Assembly (NCBI GenBank): GCA_022821495.1
Contig: JAJEDN010000127.1
Location: forward strand, 1 to 64,000
Origin: Candidatus Poribacteria bacterium
GTDB taxonomy: Bacteria > Poribacteria > WGA-4E > WGA-3G
DNA length: 64,000 nt
Reading direction: 5' to 3'
The position numbers were made by a program, and so were the translations under genes. The notes below the pieces were generated by a model, which saw only the letters and a program-made list of their open reading frames with translations, searched no databases and was not told the DNA's origin. Shown piece by piece: positions 16,308-24,551 of this stretch (position 1 is its first letter; the number at the start of each line of letters is the position of its first letter).

Positions 16308-19300
16308 TTAGACTTTGAAGAGGTCTTCAATACGCAAAGGCTGTGCCATCTTCTGATTTTCAGCTTCCAATTTCTCGCGACTCGCTAAGACGCAAATGGA
16401 CGCTTTATCCCTATGTCCCTCAAGCGTCTGGAGCAGTGCCCGTTTTACTTCTTTAGGGGTTGCGCGTCGGAGTTGCGCATATTTTTCTTCAAACATTTCA
16501 CGGGTCTGCCCCGCAAGGTAATGTGTAAGCGCATCGGCTGAGGCGTGACTGGGTCGGACTGTTTTTTGGTAATCCGTTGATTTAGCAATAATAGCTCGGT
16601 CAATATCCGTTTGCGTCCATTCTGTCTGTTTAACATAGTCAACTGTCCGTGCAAAAACGTCAAGTGTACGAGCGACATGCGGGTCGAACTCCGATCCTTG
16701 GTGTAGCATGGATTCAAATGGGTTGTATGAAAAATAAAAACCGTAGGCATTGCCTTTAAAACGAATTTCGGGCAACATGTAATCATTCTCTAAGATATGC
16801 GCCCCAATGGTCAGGAGTTCTGAATCCGGATGTGAGTAGTGCGGTGCTGGTATCATTTGCGTGCAGTGCGCTATTTGAATAGGAACCGCTAATCCTTCGC
16901 GTGGTGGTGTCCCAAAAGGTTTAAAACCTATTTGTGTTGGGGTTATAGGTTCATCACGCATATCGAGGATCCATTCGGCAAACCGTCCTTGAAGCATCTC
17001 AAAAGCTGCATCCGAACCGGTAAAACTGGCAGTAACGCGACCTTGAACTAACAGAAAATCTCGGATCTGTTCAATGTACCCGCTAAGTTCCTCATAGGAT
17101 TCGCCAAAACGGTTGAGCAACATTTCACTCGTTCGGAATTGTGGCACTCCGAAGACGGTTTCTTTGAGATATGCTTCTGGTGAAAGTCCATGAGCCGCAT
17201 GATGGTTTGCGATACTTGGACCATTATAACCGTGTATCTGGTTCTGATATCCCACGACTGCTTGACTGAGCACGTCGTAGAGACGTTCTTTATCGCGTGG
17301 GTTCACATCGAAAACTAAATCGTGCAAAACGTCTAAGGCATCCTCTATTTTACCGTCAAGAGCTTTGACTCGAAACTGCATGTTCCACACGGGACGGCTT
17401 GGATCAAGTGCGTGGGTGGTAAAGTTTGGGGAGCATCCGAGGCCGCCGGTAGCTGCTGCGCTGCGCTGTGCTATCTCTTCATAATTCATCTTGCCCGCAC
17501 CGAGTTTGCCAACGGCATCGGTGTATCTCGGTAGATACTGCCAAAGATGTTGTGGTAGACCTTGCAAGTCGAAGTTCAGCACGAGGTAGTTCACACCGTT
17601 TGAAAAAATATCACTCCGGAGCAGAGGGCGTCCACTAACCGTTTCAACGGTCGTCCGAATATGCTGCGGTTCATTGGGAAGGTCAGAGATGTGCAGTTGC
17701 GGCAACTTTGCCAAATCCTCCGGCGAATTGGGCTGTCCGCTAAGATTTTCAAGTTCAGCGGCATCGGCAGCTATCTGCTGCATCTGCTCATCGGTGAGTT
17801 TTGCACGGATTGCTTTTAAACGTTCGTCCACGTTGGCATCAAAACTTGCCTGCATATTTGGGTCAGGCGTAAGGATGGTCGTCAACCGATGTGGATTGTC
17901 GAGAAGCCGCTCGCGAATCAATTCATTGAAAATGCGCGGATTTTGTTCCCAGCGTTGACGGACAACAGATAGGTGTGTCCCCATCTTTAAAAAGAGGGTG
18001 GGTTCCTTTTCATATATCCAAGTATTTACGACCCGCTTCATCATTTCAAACGGGAAGTTCGATGTCACTTCTTGATAGTCGTAGGCGATTTGTTGGAATG
18101 CGGCTTCCACCTTCTCTTGGTCAATTACTGCGTCTGCAATTTGCGTGAGGGTATGGATGATCAATTCCATAAAAGCGTCAACGCGATCTGCTTCGCTGCC
18201 AACCAAACCTACACAGAAAGTTCTATTGGGTCCTGTCAGGTCGCCTAAAAAATTAATGAGTGTATCAGTTCCAAGTTTTGAATCGATGAGTGCCTTGCGA
18301 AGCGGCGCGCCTTCGTTGCCAAACAGAATCAGGTTTAAAATATGACACAGGATGGTATCTTCGGGATCGGTTGTCTCTCCAGTGATCCAGCTGAGCATCA
18401 AATAGGTCTTTTCCGTGAGCGGTTCATCTGCACCAATTGGATACGTAGTCTTCACAATTCGCGGAGATTCCCACTTTGGTTGCTGTGAGATTTCTCGGCG
18501 AAGGGGGTGTAGAAAGTCTTCTGTTTCAGTCTGTGGAAGTGCTGCCAGTTTATCAGCGAGAAGTACGAGATAATCGTTTGTTGGAATATTGCCGTAGAAG
18601 AAGAAGTAACAATTGCGCGGATGAAAGTAGGTGTGGTGATAGGTTTTCAATTGTTCGTAGGTTAAGTCAGGCATAACAAGCGAGTTCCCGGCACCACTGT
18701 GGGCATAGCAAGTGTCGGGCAGAAGTCCGACGCGCACAGCGTAATACAAGCACGCTTCTGGATCAGACAGATTGTTTTTTACTTCATTGTAGACGATTCC
18801 GTTGATTTTTAAATCGCCTGTGGGCTGATCTGGGTTTACAGGTTCAAGGTGGTGTCCTTCACGTTTGAAAGTTTCCTCTGTCAGTAACGGATGAAAAACC
18901 GAATCAAAGTAGACTTCGGCGAGATTGAACAGATCTTTTTTGACAGTGCTTGAAGCGTAGTAAAAGGCGTGATCAACGTAGTTCATGGCATTCGTGCTGT
19001 CAAAGGTTGCGAGGCTCATCTTCATGATCTCGAAGAACACCTCTTTTACCGGATAATTACGAGAGCCTGCCATCACTGAGTGCTCAAGAATATGTTGTAA
19101 TCCTGTATCGTCAAGGGTTGGGGTTATTGGACTGATCGAGAACCAGTTTTTGGTATCATCTGTCCAGAAATGAAGGAGACGTGCGCCGCTCTGTGCATGC
19201 AGGAGTTCTATTGCGACTGCGCGCAGCTCGTCAATTGGGGTGACGGCTTTCACCTCAAAGCCGTGAAGGTGTTGTCCTTGATACAGGTTAACAGGTGGGT

Positions 19301-19361
19301 ATAGGGTATCTTTTCTATCTTGTTGGGGCAAATTGTGCCCACGATTGCGTTTTAAATCCAT
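16308..19361 (-). CDS. M16C-family zinc metallopeptidase (PreP-like presequence protease)
   Basis: A 1017-residue peptidase of the pitrilysin superfamily, full length for the M16C group. The inverted zinc motif HILEH lies near residue 87 in DTGLQHILEHSVMAGSRNY, and the distal glutamate region GIVYNEVKNNLSDPE about 80-100 residues later. The C-terminal half is the catalytically silent homologous half, with SHASADALTHYLAG near its end. There is no signal peptide, so it is probably cytoplasmic; such enzymes degrade short peptides inside an enclosed chamber. The start at 19361 is preceded by CGGAGG. It lies upstream of the dnaN pair on the same strand and is separated from it by the dnaN promoter. 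Confidence 0.93.
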   Translation of the reverse strand: MDLKRNRGHNLPQQDRKDTLYPPVNLYQGQHLHGFEVKAVTPIDELRAVAIELLHAQSGARLLHFWTDDTKNWFSISPITPTLDDTGLQHILEHSVMAGSRNYPVKEVFFEIMKMSLATFDSTNAMNYVDHAFYYASSTVKKDLFNLAEVYFDSVFHPLLTEETFKREGHHLEPVNPDQPTGDLKINGIVYNEVKNNLSDPEACLYYAVRVGLLPDTCYAHSGAGNSLVMPDLTYEQLKTYHHTYFHPRNCYFFFYGNIPTNDYLVLLADKLAALPQTETEDFLHPLRREISQQPKWESPRIVKTTYPIGADEPLTEKTYLMLSWITGETTDPEDTILCHILNLILFGNEGAPLRKALIDSKLGTDTLINFLGDLTGPNRTFCVGLVGSEADRVDAFMELIIHTLTQIADAVIDQEKVEAAFQQIAYDYQEVTSNFPFEMMKRVVNTWIYEKEPTLFLKMGTHLSVVRQRWEQNPRIFNELIRERLLDNPHRLTTILTPDPNMQASFDANVDERLKAIRAKLTDEQMQQIAADAAELENLSGQPNSPEDLAKLPQLHISDLPNEPQHIRTTVETVSGRPLLRSDIFSNGVNYLVLNFDLQGLPQHLWQYLPRYTDAVGKLGAGKMNYEEIAQRSAAATGGLGCSPNFTTHALDPSRPVWNMQFRVKALDGKIEDALDVLHDLVFDVNPRDKERLYDVLSQAVVGYQNQIHGYNGPSIANHHAAHGLSPEAYLKETVFGVPQFRTSEMLLNRFGESYEELSGYIEQIRDFLLVQGRVTASFTGSDAAFEMLQGRFAEWILDMRDEPITPTQIGFKPFGTPPREGLAVPIQIAHCTQMIPAPHYSHPDSELLTIGAHILENDYMLPEIRFKGNAYGFYFSYNPFESMLHQGSEFDPHVARTLDVFARTVDYVKQTEWTQTDIDRAIIAKSTDYQKTVRPSHASADALTHYLAGQTREMFEEKYAQLRRATPKEVKRALLQTLEGHRDKASICVLASREKLEAENQKMAQPLRIEDLFKV

Positions 19362-19630
19362 CTTAACCTCCGAGGATTTTCGTGTCTCAAGAGTGCGAAC
19401 GGAATTCGGTCTGAAAGGAGAATCGTTTCCCTCAAACCGAAGCCGGCCAGAAACAGGGAATCTCGTTGACTTAGATAACCCTATTTTTGGTACGTCTCTA
19501 CGCGTATCGTTACTACAGATGCGTGAGAAAAAATTACGTGCTTCTCAATCTCTCTGTTGTTAATGATACTATTCGGAGGCAAAAGGAGTGCATGATTTAC
19601 GAAGCGGCACAAAAAACGGAAATAGAGGTG

Positions 19631-20596
19631 TTATTCCGGCCAGATACCGATTTCTTGATAGAAACGGACGGCACCCGGATGAAAAGGCGTACCTGTATCT
19701 TTGACGACATTTTTCGGATTGATGGCTTTCCCGGCACCGTGGCGTTTGACAACTTCCGCACGGTGTGTGTACAAGGCCTTCGTAAATTCGTAAACGGTAG
19801 CTTCGTCGATCTGCGCAGCGGTGATGAGGTGCATTGAACCCACATTCATACTTGCGAACGGTTCCGTCTGCCCTTTATAGGTATCCGCAGGAACGGTTAT
19901 GGCGTTAAAGAACGGATATTTTTCAAAGAGAGACGCTTTCGCCGTTTCATCGAACGGAATGAAAAAGATGTTCTGAGACGTGCTGGCTTGCGTGACGGCT
20001 GGCGTTGGAACCGCACCGCCCATGAATGCCGCTGCAGCAGAACCGTCTGCCAGTAGATCCACCGCGCCGATATAATGGCTATTAAGCGGTGAGAAATCTT
20101 CGTACGTGACACCGTGGGCGAGTAATATCGGTTCAAGGAAATATTTAAATCCAGCACCCGCGGGACCAACAACAACTCGCTTTCCCGCAAAATCTTGAAT
20201 TTTGCGGATGCCCGAAGATTGCGGTGTAATAAACAAGCCGACATTCGGGGCAAGGGTCATAACCGCACGAATGGCGTGTTCCTTTTTCCAATCGCCTTCA
20301 CCACGCACAGCGAAGTAGGAGATCGCGGCATTGGCAAGTCCGAACTCAAGTTCGTTATTTACAAGGCGACGGATGTTTTCTTGCGTTCCCTTTGTGCTTT
20401 CAGCGGTTACCTCCCAGTTTGTTTCTGGGGCATTATCAACCACTTCTGCGATTGCAGAACCGACGACAAAAAACGCGCCGCCTGCTGGTGCTGTTCCGAT
20501 GCTGATGAACCGACGTTTTGAACCGTTATCGCTCTCTGACTTGGCAGGCAGAAAGACGAAACAGATAATACATAAAAAGGGCAGGACGTATTTCAT
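19631..20596 (-). CDS. TAXI-family TRAP transporter solute-binding protein
   Basis: A 321-residue periplasmic receptor. The start MKYVLPFLCIICFVFLP (ATG at 20596, GGAGAG upstream) begins a clear signal peptide; an earlier in-frame start at 20647 is not needed. The mature part has ISIGTAPAGGAFFVVGSAIA near its N-terminus, a TAXI hallmark, then ESTKGTQENIRRLVNNELEFG, and ends HPGAVRFYQEIGIW. These receptors deliver substrates such as dicarboxylates or glutamate to fused DctQM permeases. No TRAP permease gene is nearby, so the receptor is either an orphan or works with a distant permease. Substrate unknown. Confidence 0.9.
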   Translation of the reverse strand: MKYVLPFLCIICFVFLPAKSESDNGSKRRFISIGTAPAGGAFFVVGSAIAEVVDNAPETNWEVTAESTKGTQENIRRLVNNELEFGLANAAISYFAVRGEGDWKKEHAIRAVMTLAPNVGLFITPQSSGIRKIQDFAGKRVVVGPAGAGFKYFLEPILLAHGVTYEDFSPLNSHYIGAVDLLADGSAAAAFMGGAVPTPAVTQASTSQNIFFIPFDETAKASLFEKYPFFNAITVPADTYKGQTEPFASMNVGSMHLITAAQIDEATVYEFTKALYTHRAEVVKRHGAGKAINPKNVVKDTGTPFHPGAVRFYQEIGIWPE

Positions 20597-20682
20597 GGGT
20601 ACTCTCCTATAGCTATCGATACGGTGGATTACATGCTCCGAATCCACTCTTAAAAAACATATTGTGTTTACAACGAGGCAAT

Positions 20683-21957
20683 TTATTCTGCTGAAGACTC
20701 CAGCGGCACCTCAGATGGGAACGGGCACATCTTTGCCATTGCTGGGAAGATGTGCGTTACGTCTTTCCTGAACACATCACCACTTAGGATGTCAACGATG
20801 CCACCCTGATGCTCCGGGTATTCTGATAGGAACCGTGCGAAGCTGAATTCTTTCGTGTAGAAAGCGTAAACAAGCTTCCGAAACGCTTCCATTCCATTTA
20901 CAAACGCCGGTCCGAAACTGCCGAGCTGGGCTTCAGAAAAGTCGTTTTTTTCAAAGGCTTCGATGATGACATCCGCTGCCATCTCCCCGGATTTGAGTGC
21001 CAAAAACAGTCCCGTCGAGTAGACCGGATCCAAGAACCCGAATGCATCGCCTACCAATACCCAGTTATCGCCTGCGATACGACTGGCACGATAAGAGAAA
21101 TCTTTCGTGGTTTGGATCGGGAGCAGCTGCTTCGCGCCTTCGAGTCGTTGCTTCAGCGGCAGGCACTTTTCTAATTCTTCGGTGAAGATTTTTTGCGTGT
21201 CAAGTTTGCCGTTAGTATCTCTGCGATTTTGAAGAAGATAGTCCAACTCGCCGACAACCCCGATGCTTGTCCGGTTATACGGCAGTGGGATCGACCAGAA
21301 CCAAGAGTCTTTCTCTTCGGTGTGTAAAATAAGCGTGGCACCTTCGTCGATGCCTTCCTCTCTATGTCCGCCTTCGTAGTGTGTGAAGAGCGATGCCATT
21401 TTGAGGTTCGGTTCTATCGTGTTCAGGTGCAGCTGCCTTCCGATAAGCGACCGCTGCCCAGTAGAATCGACGATGACAGTTGCATGAAGGGTTTCGCGGG
21501 TGCCATCTGTGTTCTGTGTAACGACACCGGTTGCTGTGTCGCCTTCAAAAAGGACTTCTCGGACACCGACCCCGCGGCGGACTTCAACGCCTTTTTCTGT
21601 GGCATTGTCCAAGAGCATCTCGTCAAACTCACTCCGCAGTACCTGCCATGTGACAGCACTCTCATGTGGATTGGTTTGAAAGAAATAGAACGGCGTGGAG
21701 CCTTTGCCACTGCGCGAATAGAACTGCACACTGTATTTTTGTGGGAAATGACTTGATCGCAGCTTTTCGAGCATACCGAGCCGTTTGAAGGTCCAGTATG
21801 TCGCCGGAATCAGCGATTCGCCAATTTTAAATTGCGGTGTCGTTGCCCGTTCAAGCAGCAGCACGCGATGTCCCTGTTCAGCAACAAGCGTCGCAACAGT
21901 ACTCCCAGCAGGTCCGCCCCCGATAACGATGGTGTCGTAGGTGTGGTGTGTTTTCAT
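20683..21957 (-). CDS. Probable flavin-dependent halogenase / FAD-dependent oxidoreductase
   Basis: A 424-residue flavoprotein. It has the FAD dinucleotide motif VIGGGPAGSTVATLVAEQGH (residues about 12-31), QFKIGESLIPATYW, and two signatures used for flavin-dependent halogenases: WFWSIP (WxWxIP, mid-protein) and FLDPVYSTG (FxxPxxSxG) inside VLVGDAFGFLDPVYSTGLFL. Such enzymes use reduced FAD and oxygen to chlorinate or brominate aromatic or carrier-bound substrates. The broader geranylgeranyl reductase-like family lacks WxWxIP. The start at 21957 directly follows the stop of a BrnA-like antitoxin gene. No flavin reductase or biosynthetic gene cluster is adjacent, so the substrate is unknown. 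Confidence 0.82.
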   Translation of the reverse strand: MKTHHTYDTIVIGGGPAGSTVATLVAEQGHRVLLLERATTPQFKIGESLIPATYWTFKRLGMLEKLRSSHFPQKYSVQFYSRSGKGSTPFYFFQTNPHESAVTWQVLRSEFDEMLLDNATEKGVEVRRGVGVREVLFEGDTATGVVTQNTDGTRETLHATVIVDSTGQRSLIGRQLHLNTIEPNLKMASLFTHYEGGHREEGIDEGATLILHTEEKDSWFWSIPLPYNRTSIGVVGELDYLLQNRRDTNGKLDTQKIFTEELEKCLPLKQRLEGAKQLLPIQTTKDFSYRASRIAGDNWVLVGDAFGFLDPVYSTGLFLALKSGEMAADVIIEAFEKNDFSEAQLGSFGPAFVNGMEAFRKLVYAFYTKEFSFARFLSEYPEHQGGIVDILSGDVFRKDVTHIFPAMAKMCPFPSEVPLESSAE

Positions 21958-22191
21958 TTATCTCTGAGTTTCTATATGCGCTCGAAGCACCTTATTTATC
22001 TGCGCGTGGTAATCAGGTCCTTGTCCCTTGAACCATTCCAAGATTTCATGTTCAATCTGAAGATAATTTTCAGGGACAACCCGCTGCGCATTTTCCCAGA
22101 AGTCATCATCAAGTTCGGGAATCTCTGACGTATCAATCATATCCTCAGGAAGGCTCTCAATTTCAGAAAGCCGTGTTTTTGAAAGTTTCAT
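21958..22191 (-). CDS. BrnA-like antitoxin, without a BrnT toxin
   Basis: A 77-residue protein whose C-terminal half (LDDDFWENAQRVVPENYLQI, then EILEWFKGQGPDYHAQINKVLRA) matches the ribbon-helix-helix DNA-binding end of BrnA antitoxins. In intact modules the BrnT ribonuclease gene lies immediately upstream; here only 38 bp separate it from an unrelated small gene, so no toxin is present. Its stop codon abuts the halogenase ATG (TAAATG), suggesting shared translation. It may act as a lone DNA-binding regulator or be a relic. Confidence 0.75.
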   Translation of the reverse strand: MKLSKTRLSEIESLPEDMIDTSEIPELDDDFWENAQRVVPENYLQIEHEILEWFKGQGPDYHAQINKVLRAHIETQR

Positions 22192-22229
22192 TATAGCGTG
22201 TTGATACCCGTCTTTTCAAGGATTCAAGA

Positions 22230-22430
22230 TCAATCTGCTGCTTTTTCGTCTCCAGATTCGGTGGATTCAGGCTTCTCAGATGGTGGATCCACGAATTTGT
22301 ATTTTCCAGACTTCCGGTATTCTTTTTCTAATGCCTGATAGTGAGCGATCAGTTTGTCGACATCATGATCAAATCGTTCGGAAATTTCCCGTCGAATTCT
22401 GCGAATTTCATCAATTTCATGGTCTACCAT
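22230..22430 (-). CDS. Small charged helical protein, tandem copy A
   Basis: A 66-residue protein starting MVDHEIDEIRRIRREISERF; the ATG at 22430 has AGGAG about 13 bp upstream, matching the layout of its sister gene at 22610-22807. The core EIDEIRRIRREISERFDHD and the tail KYKFVDPPSEKPE are shared with the sister. The family looks like short proteins often found beside toxin-antitoxin genes (RRIRREI...FDHD), but I cannot assign a function. No toxin lies beside it. Confidence 0.65.
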   Translation of the reverse strand: MVDHEIDEIRRIRREISERFDHDVDKLIAHYQALEKEYRKSGKYKFVDPPSEKPESTESGDEKAAD

Positions 22431-22609
22431 TTTGGTCTTCAACTCCTAAACAAATAGCCTCCGAGCCTTTAGAGGTCAAAGAAAGCGATTTAGATCCATT
22501 CAATTCTCTAAAAAATGCTCCAAATTTCAAACCGATTTAGGATAGCAAAAACCTAAAAATCCGCGTAATCCGCGATTCAGACAATTCGGCAAAGTGGACG
22601 AAGCATTAA

Positions 22610-22807
22610 TCAATCCGCTGCTTCTTCGTCTTTCGACTTTGCTACTTTCGGTTTCTCAGTCGGTGGATCTACGAATTTGTATCCAGCCTTCCGGAATTCT
22701 TCATCCAATGCTCGGTAGTAAGCCTCCAATTTTTGGGCATCGTGGTTAAACCGTGCGGAGATTTCCCTACGAATTCTGTGAATTTCATCAATTTCATAGT
22801 CTGCCAT
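22610..22807 (-). CDS. Small charged helical protein, tandem copy B
   Basis: A 65-residue protein starting MADYEIDEIHRIRREISARF, clearly homologous to the product of 22230-22430 over its whole length (AYYRALDEEFRKAGYKFVDP). Both end in acidic, lysine-rich tails. GAGG lies 12 bp before the ATG. The 179-bp gap between the two copies shows no other gene. The pair arose by local duplication; role unknown. Confidence 0.65.
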   Translation of the reverse strand: MADYEIDEIHRIRREISARFNHDAQKLEAYYRALDEEFRKAGYKFVDPPTEKPKVAKSKDEEAAD

Positions 22808-22877
22808 TTTAGTCGTTAACCTCTAACCAATTATAGCCTCCAGGGCATGAGATGTCAAGGAGAACATTGGAAAGCAT

Positions 22878-24143
22878 TTAGCCTGTTTTTCTCTGTGAAG
22901 TCCGTTCATCAGTGAACCGTTTTGATTTGAGTTCATACCGCGGTAACGTTCCGTGCAGCACCGTTTTCACAATAACACGCAAACCTAACTCGGCTTGGAT
23001 CGCGGCAGCGACAGCAGTGGCAGTATCATTAGGATTCGGGTTTGTGGATTCAATCTGGATTTCGAGTTCATCAAATGTCTCTGTTCCATAGACTCGACCA
23101 GCGAACTCTTGAACCTCCGGAAACTTAAGGATGATGTTTTCAAGCGTCGCAGGATATACGTTCAGCCCGCGGATAATGAGTGCATTATCCAACCGTCCGA
23201 TAACGCCGCCGTCAAGGACACGGCTCTCTCGACCACATTCACAGGGGCCCGATTTGAGTCTAACGTAATCCCCCGTCCGATAGCGGATCACCGGCATCCC
23301 GACGCGCCCTAAATTGGTAATCACTAACTCGCCTTCGTCTGCTGGATCACCCGTCTCTGGGTCAAGGACTTCACAGATAAATTCGTTTTCGTTGAGGTGG
23401 AGACCCGCCTGCTGTTCGCACATCACACCCCATGCCCCGACTTCCGTTGCACCGGCGTGGTCGTAAGCACGCGCCCCCCAACGCGCCTCAATCCGTTCTT
23501 TCGTTGCAGGCAGACTCGCACCGGGTTCACCCGCATGGATGGTTACTCGAACTGAAGATGTTTCGCTAAGATTAATACCCTCTTGTTCCGCGACTTCGGC
23601 GAGCCGTAGTGCGTACGTCGGCGTGGCAATTAGCACCGTTACATCGTTGCTGAGGATGGCGCGTATCCGCTGATCCGAGGTCATACCACCGTTTGGGATT
23701 GTCAGAGCGCCAAGCATCTGCGCGCCGTGATAGGCACTCCAGAAACCGATAAACGGACCGAACGAAAAAGCGATCATCAACCGATCCGCTGAAGTTACGC
23801 CTGCACAGCGATAGATTTCGCCCCAACATCTTCCCCACCAGTCCCACGATTCCGCTGTATCTAACCAGCGCAACGGTTCACCTGTTGTGCCAGAGGTGCG
23901 GTGGAGGCAGGTATATTGCGCCAAGGGAAAGGTGAGGTTTGTGCCGTAAGGGGGATGTGAGACCTGATCTGTGCTGAGTTCTTCTTTTGTCGTAAAAGGC
24001 AGCTGCCGATAATCTTCCAGTGTTTGTATGTCGTTTGAGCGCGTAATCCCAACTTCGGTGAGTTTTTGTTTGTAGAAGGCGTTAGTCTCTAACACTGGCG
24101 CGAGCATCTTGCGGAGACGATGTAATTGTTTTTGTAACTCCAT
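22878..24143 (-). CDS. PaaK-like (phenylacetate-CoA ligase family) adenylate-forming enzyme
   Basis: A 421-residue AMP-forming ligase. The N-terminus follows PaaK (LRKMLAPVLETNAFYKQKL). The phosphate-binding loop is LHRTSGTTGEPLRW (about residues 78-91). YDHAGATEVGAWG is the A5-type motif, VIRYRTGDYVRL the A7 motif, and GRLDNALIIRGLNVYPATLE the PaaK-specific A8 hinge. The enzyme activates an aryl or acyl acid with ATP and transfers it to CoA. The substrate cannot be read off and no phenylacetate catabolic genes are near. No clear ribosome-binding site precedes the ATG. Confidence 0.88.
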   Translation of the reverse strand: MELQKQLHRLRKMLAPVLETNAFYKQKLTEVGITRSNDIQTLEDYRQLPFTTKEELSTDQVSHPPYGTNLTFPLAQYTCLHRTSGTTGEPLRWLDTAESWDWWGRCWGEIYRCAGVTSADRLMIAFSFGPFIGFWSAYHGAQMLGALTIPNGGMTSDQRIRAILSNDVTVLIATPTYALRLAEVAEQEGINLSETSSVRVTIHAGEPGASLPATKERIEARWGARAYDHAGATEVGAWGVMCEQQAGLHLNENEFICEVLDPETGDPADEGELVITNLGRVGMPVIRYRTGDYVRLKSGPCECGRESRVLDGGVIGRLDNALIIRGLNVYPATLENIILKFPEVQEFAGRVYGTETFDELEIQIESTNPNPNDTATAVAAAIQAELGLRVIVKTVLHGTLPRYELKSKRFTDERTSQRKTG

Positions 24144-24185
24144 ATTTTTGAGTTTAATTAATGAAAGTGTAGTTGGTATAGTTGG

Positions 24186-24266
24186 TTATGGGCCTTGACG
24201 AATTCTGACCCTTCCGGGTGAAATAACACTTGACTGACCGACGCTCTCGTCTACAAGTAAATTCAT
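24186..24266 (-). pseudogene. Truncated DUF5615 (PIN-like) toxin remnant
   Basis: The ATG overlaps the stop of the DUF433 gene by ATGA. The frame reads MNLLVDESVG, the standard N-terminus of DUF5615 PIN-like toxins, then diverges into SSVISPGRVRIRQGP and a stop after 26 codons. Intact members have about 110-120 residues. The rest of the toxin is not visible in any frame up to the next gene, so the toxin was lost and the antitoxin kept. Confidence 0.7.
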
Positions 24267-24499
24267 GGAGTTTCTTCATGAATTGGGTAGACAACATCAG
24301 CGCGAAGAGCTTGAGATGCAAAATGAAGTGCTGCACGTATACCTGCCTCAGTTAAGCGTGGATATTCCTCAAGTAATTGCACAATCGTCTCACCTGCTGC
24401 AATTTTTTCTAAAATCAGTTCGACAGGGATACGGGTGCCTGCAATAACAGGTTTGCCCATCATAATTGACGGGTTAGATACGATGAGTTTAGTATCCAT
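24263..24499 (-). CDS. DUF433 antitoxin-like protein
   Basis: A 78-residue protein with the full DUF433 pattern: SNPSIMMGKPVIAGTRIPVE, then KIAAGETIVQLLEEYPRLTE and AGIRAALHFASQ. DUF433 proteins are winged-helix antitoxins usually followed by an overlapping DUF5615 toxin gene. The overlap is present but the toxin is truncated (24186-24266). The start follows a strong AAGGAG site. It probably still autoregulates its promoter; the toxin-neutralising role is lost here. Confidence 0.9.
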   Translation of the reverse strand: MDTKLIVSNPSIMMGKPVIAGTRIPVELILEKIAAGETIVQLLEEYPRLTEAGIRAALHFASQALRADVVYPIHEETP

Positions 24500-24551
24500 A
24501 TTTTCACTCCTTCCATGATAGAAAATATTATATCCGTTGAATCAGGTTGTT

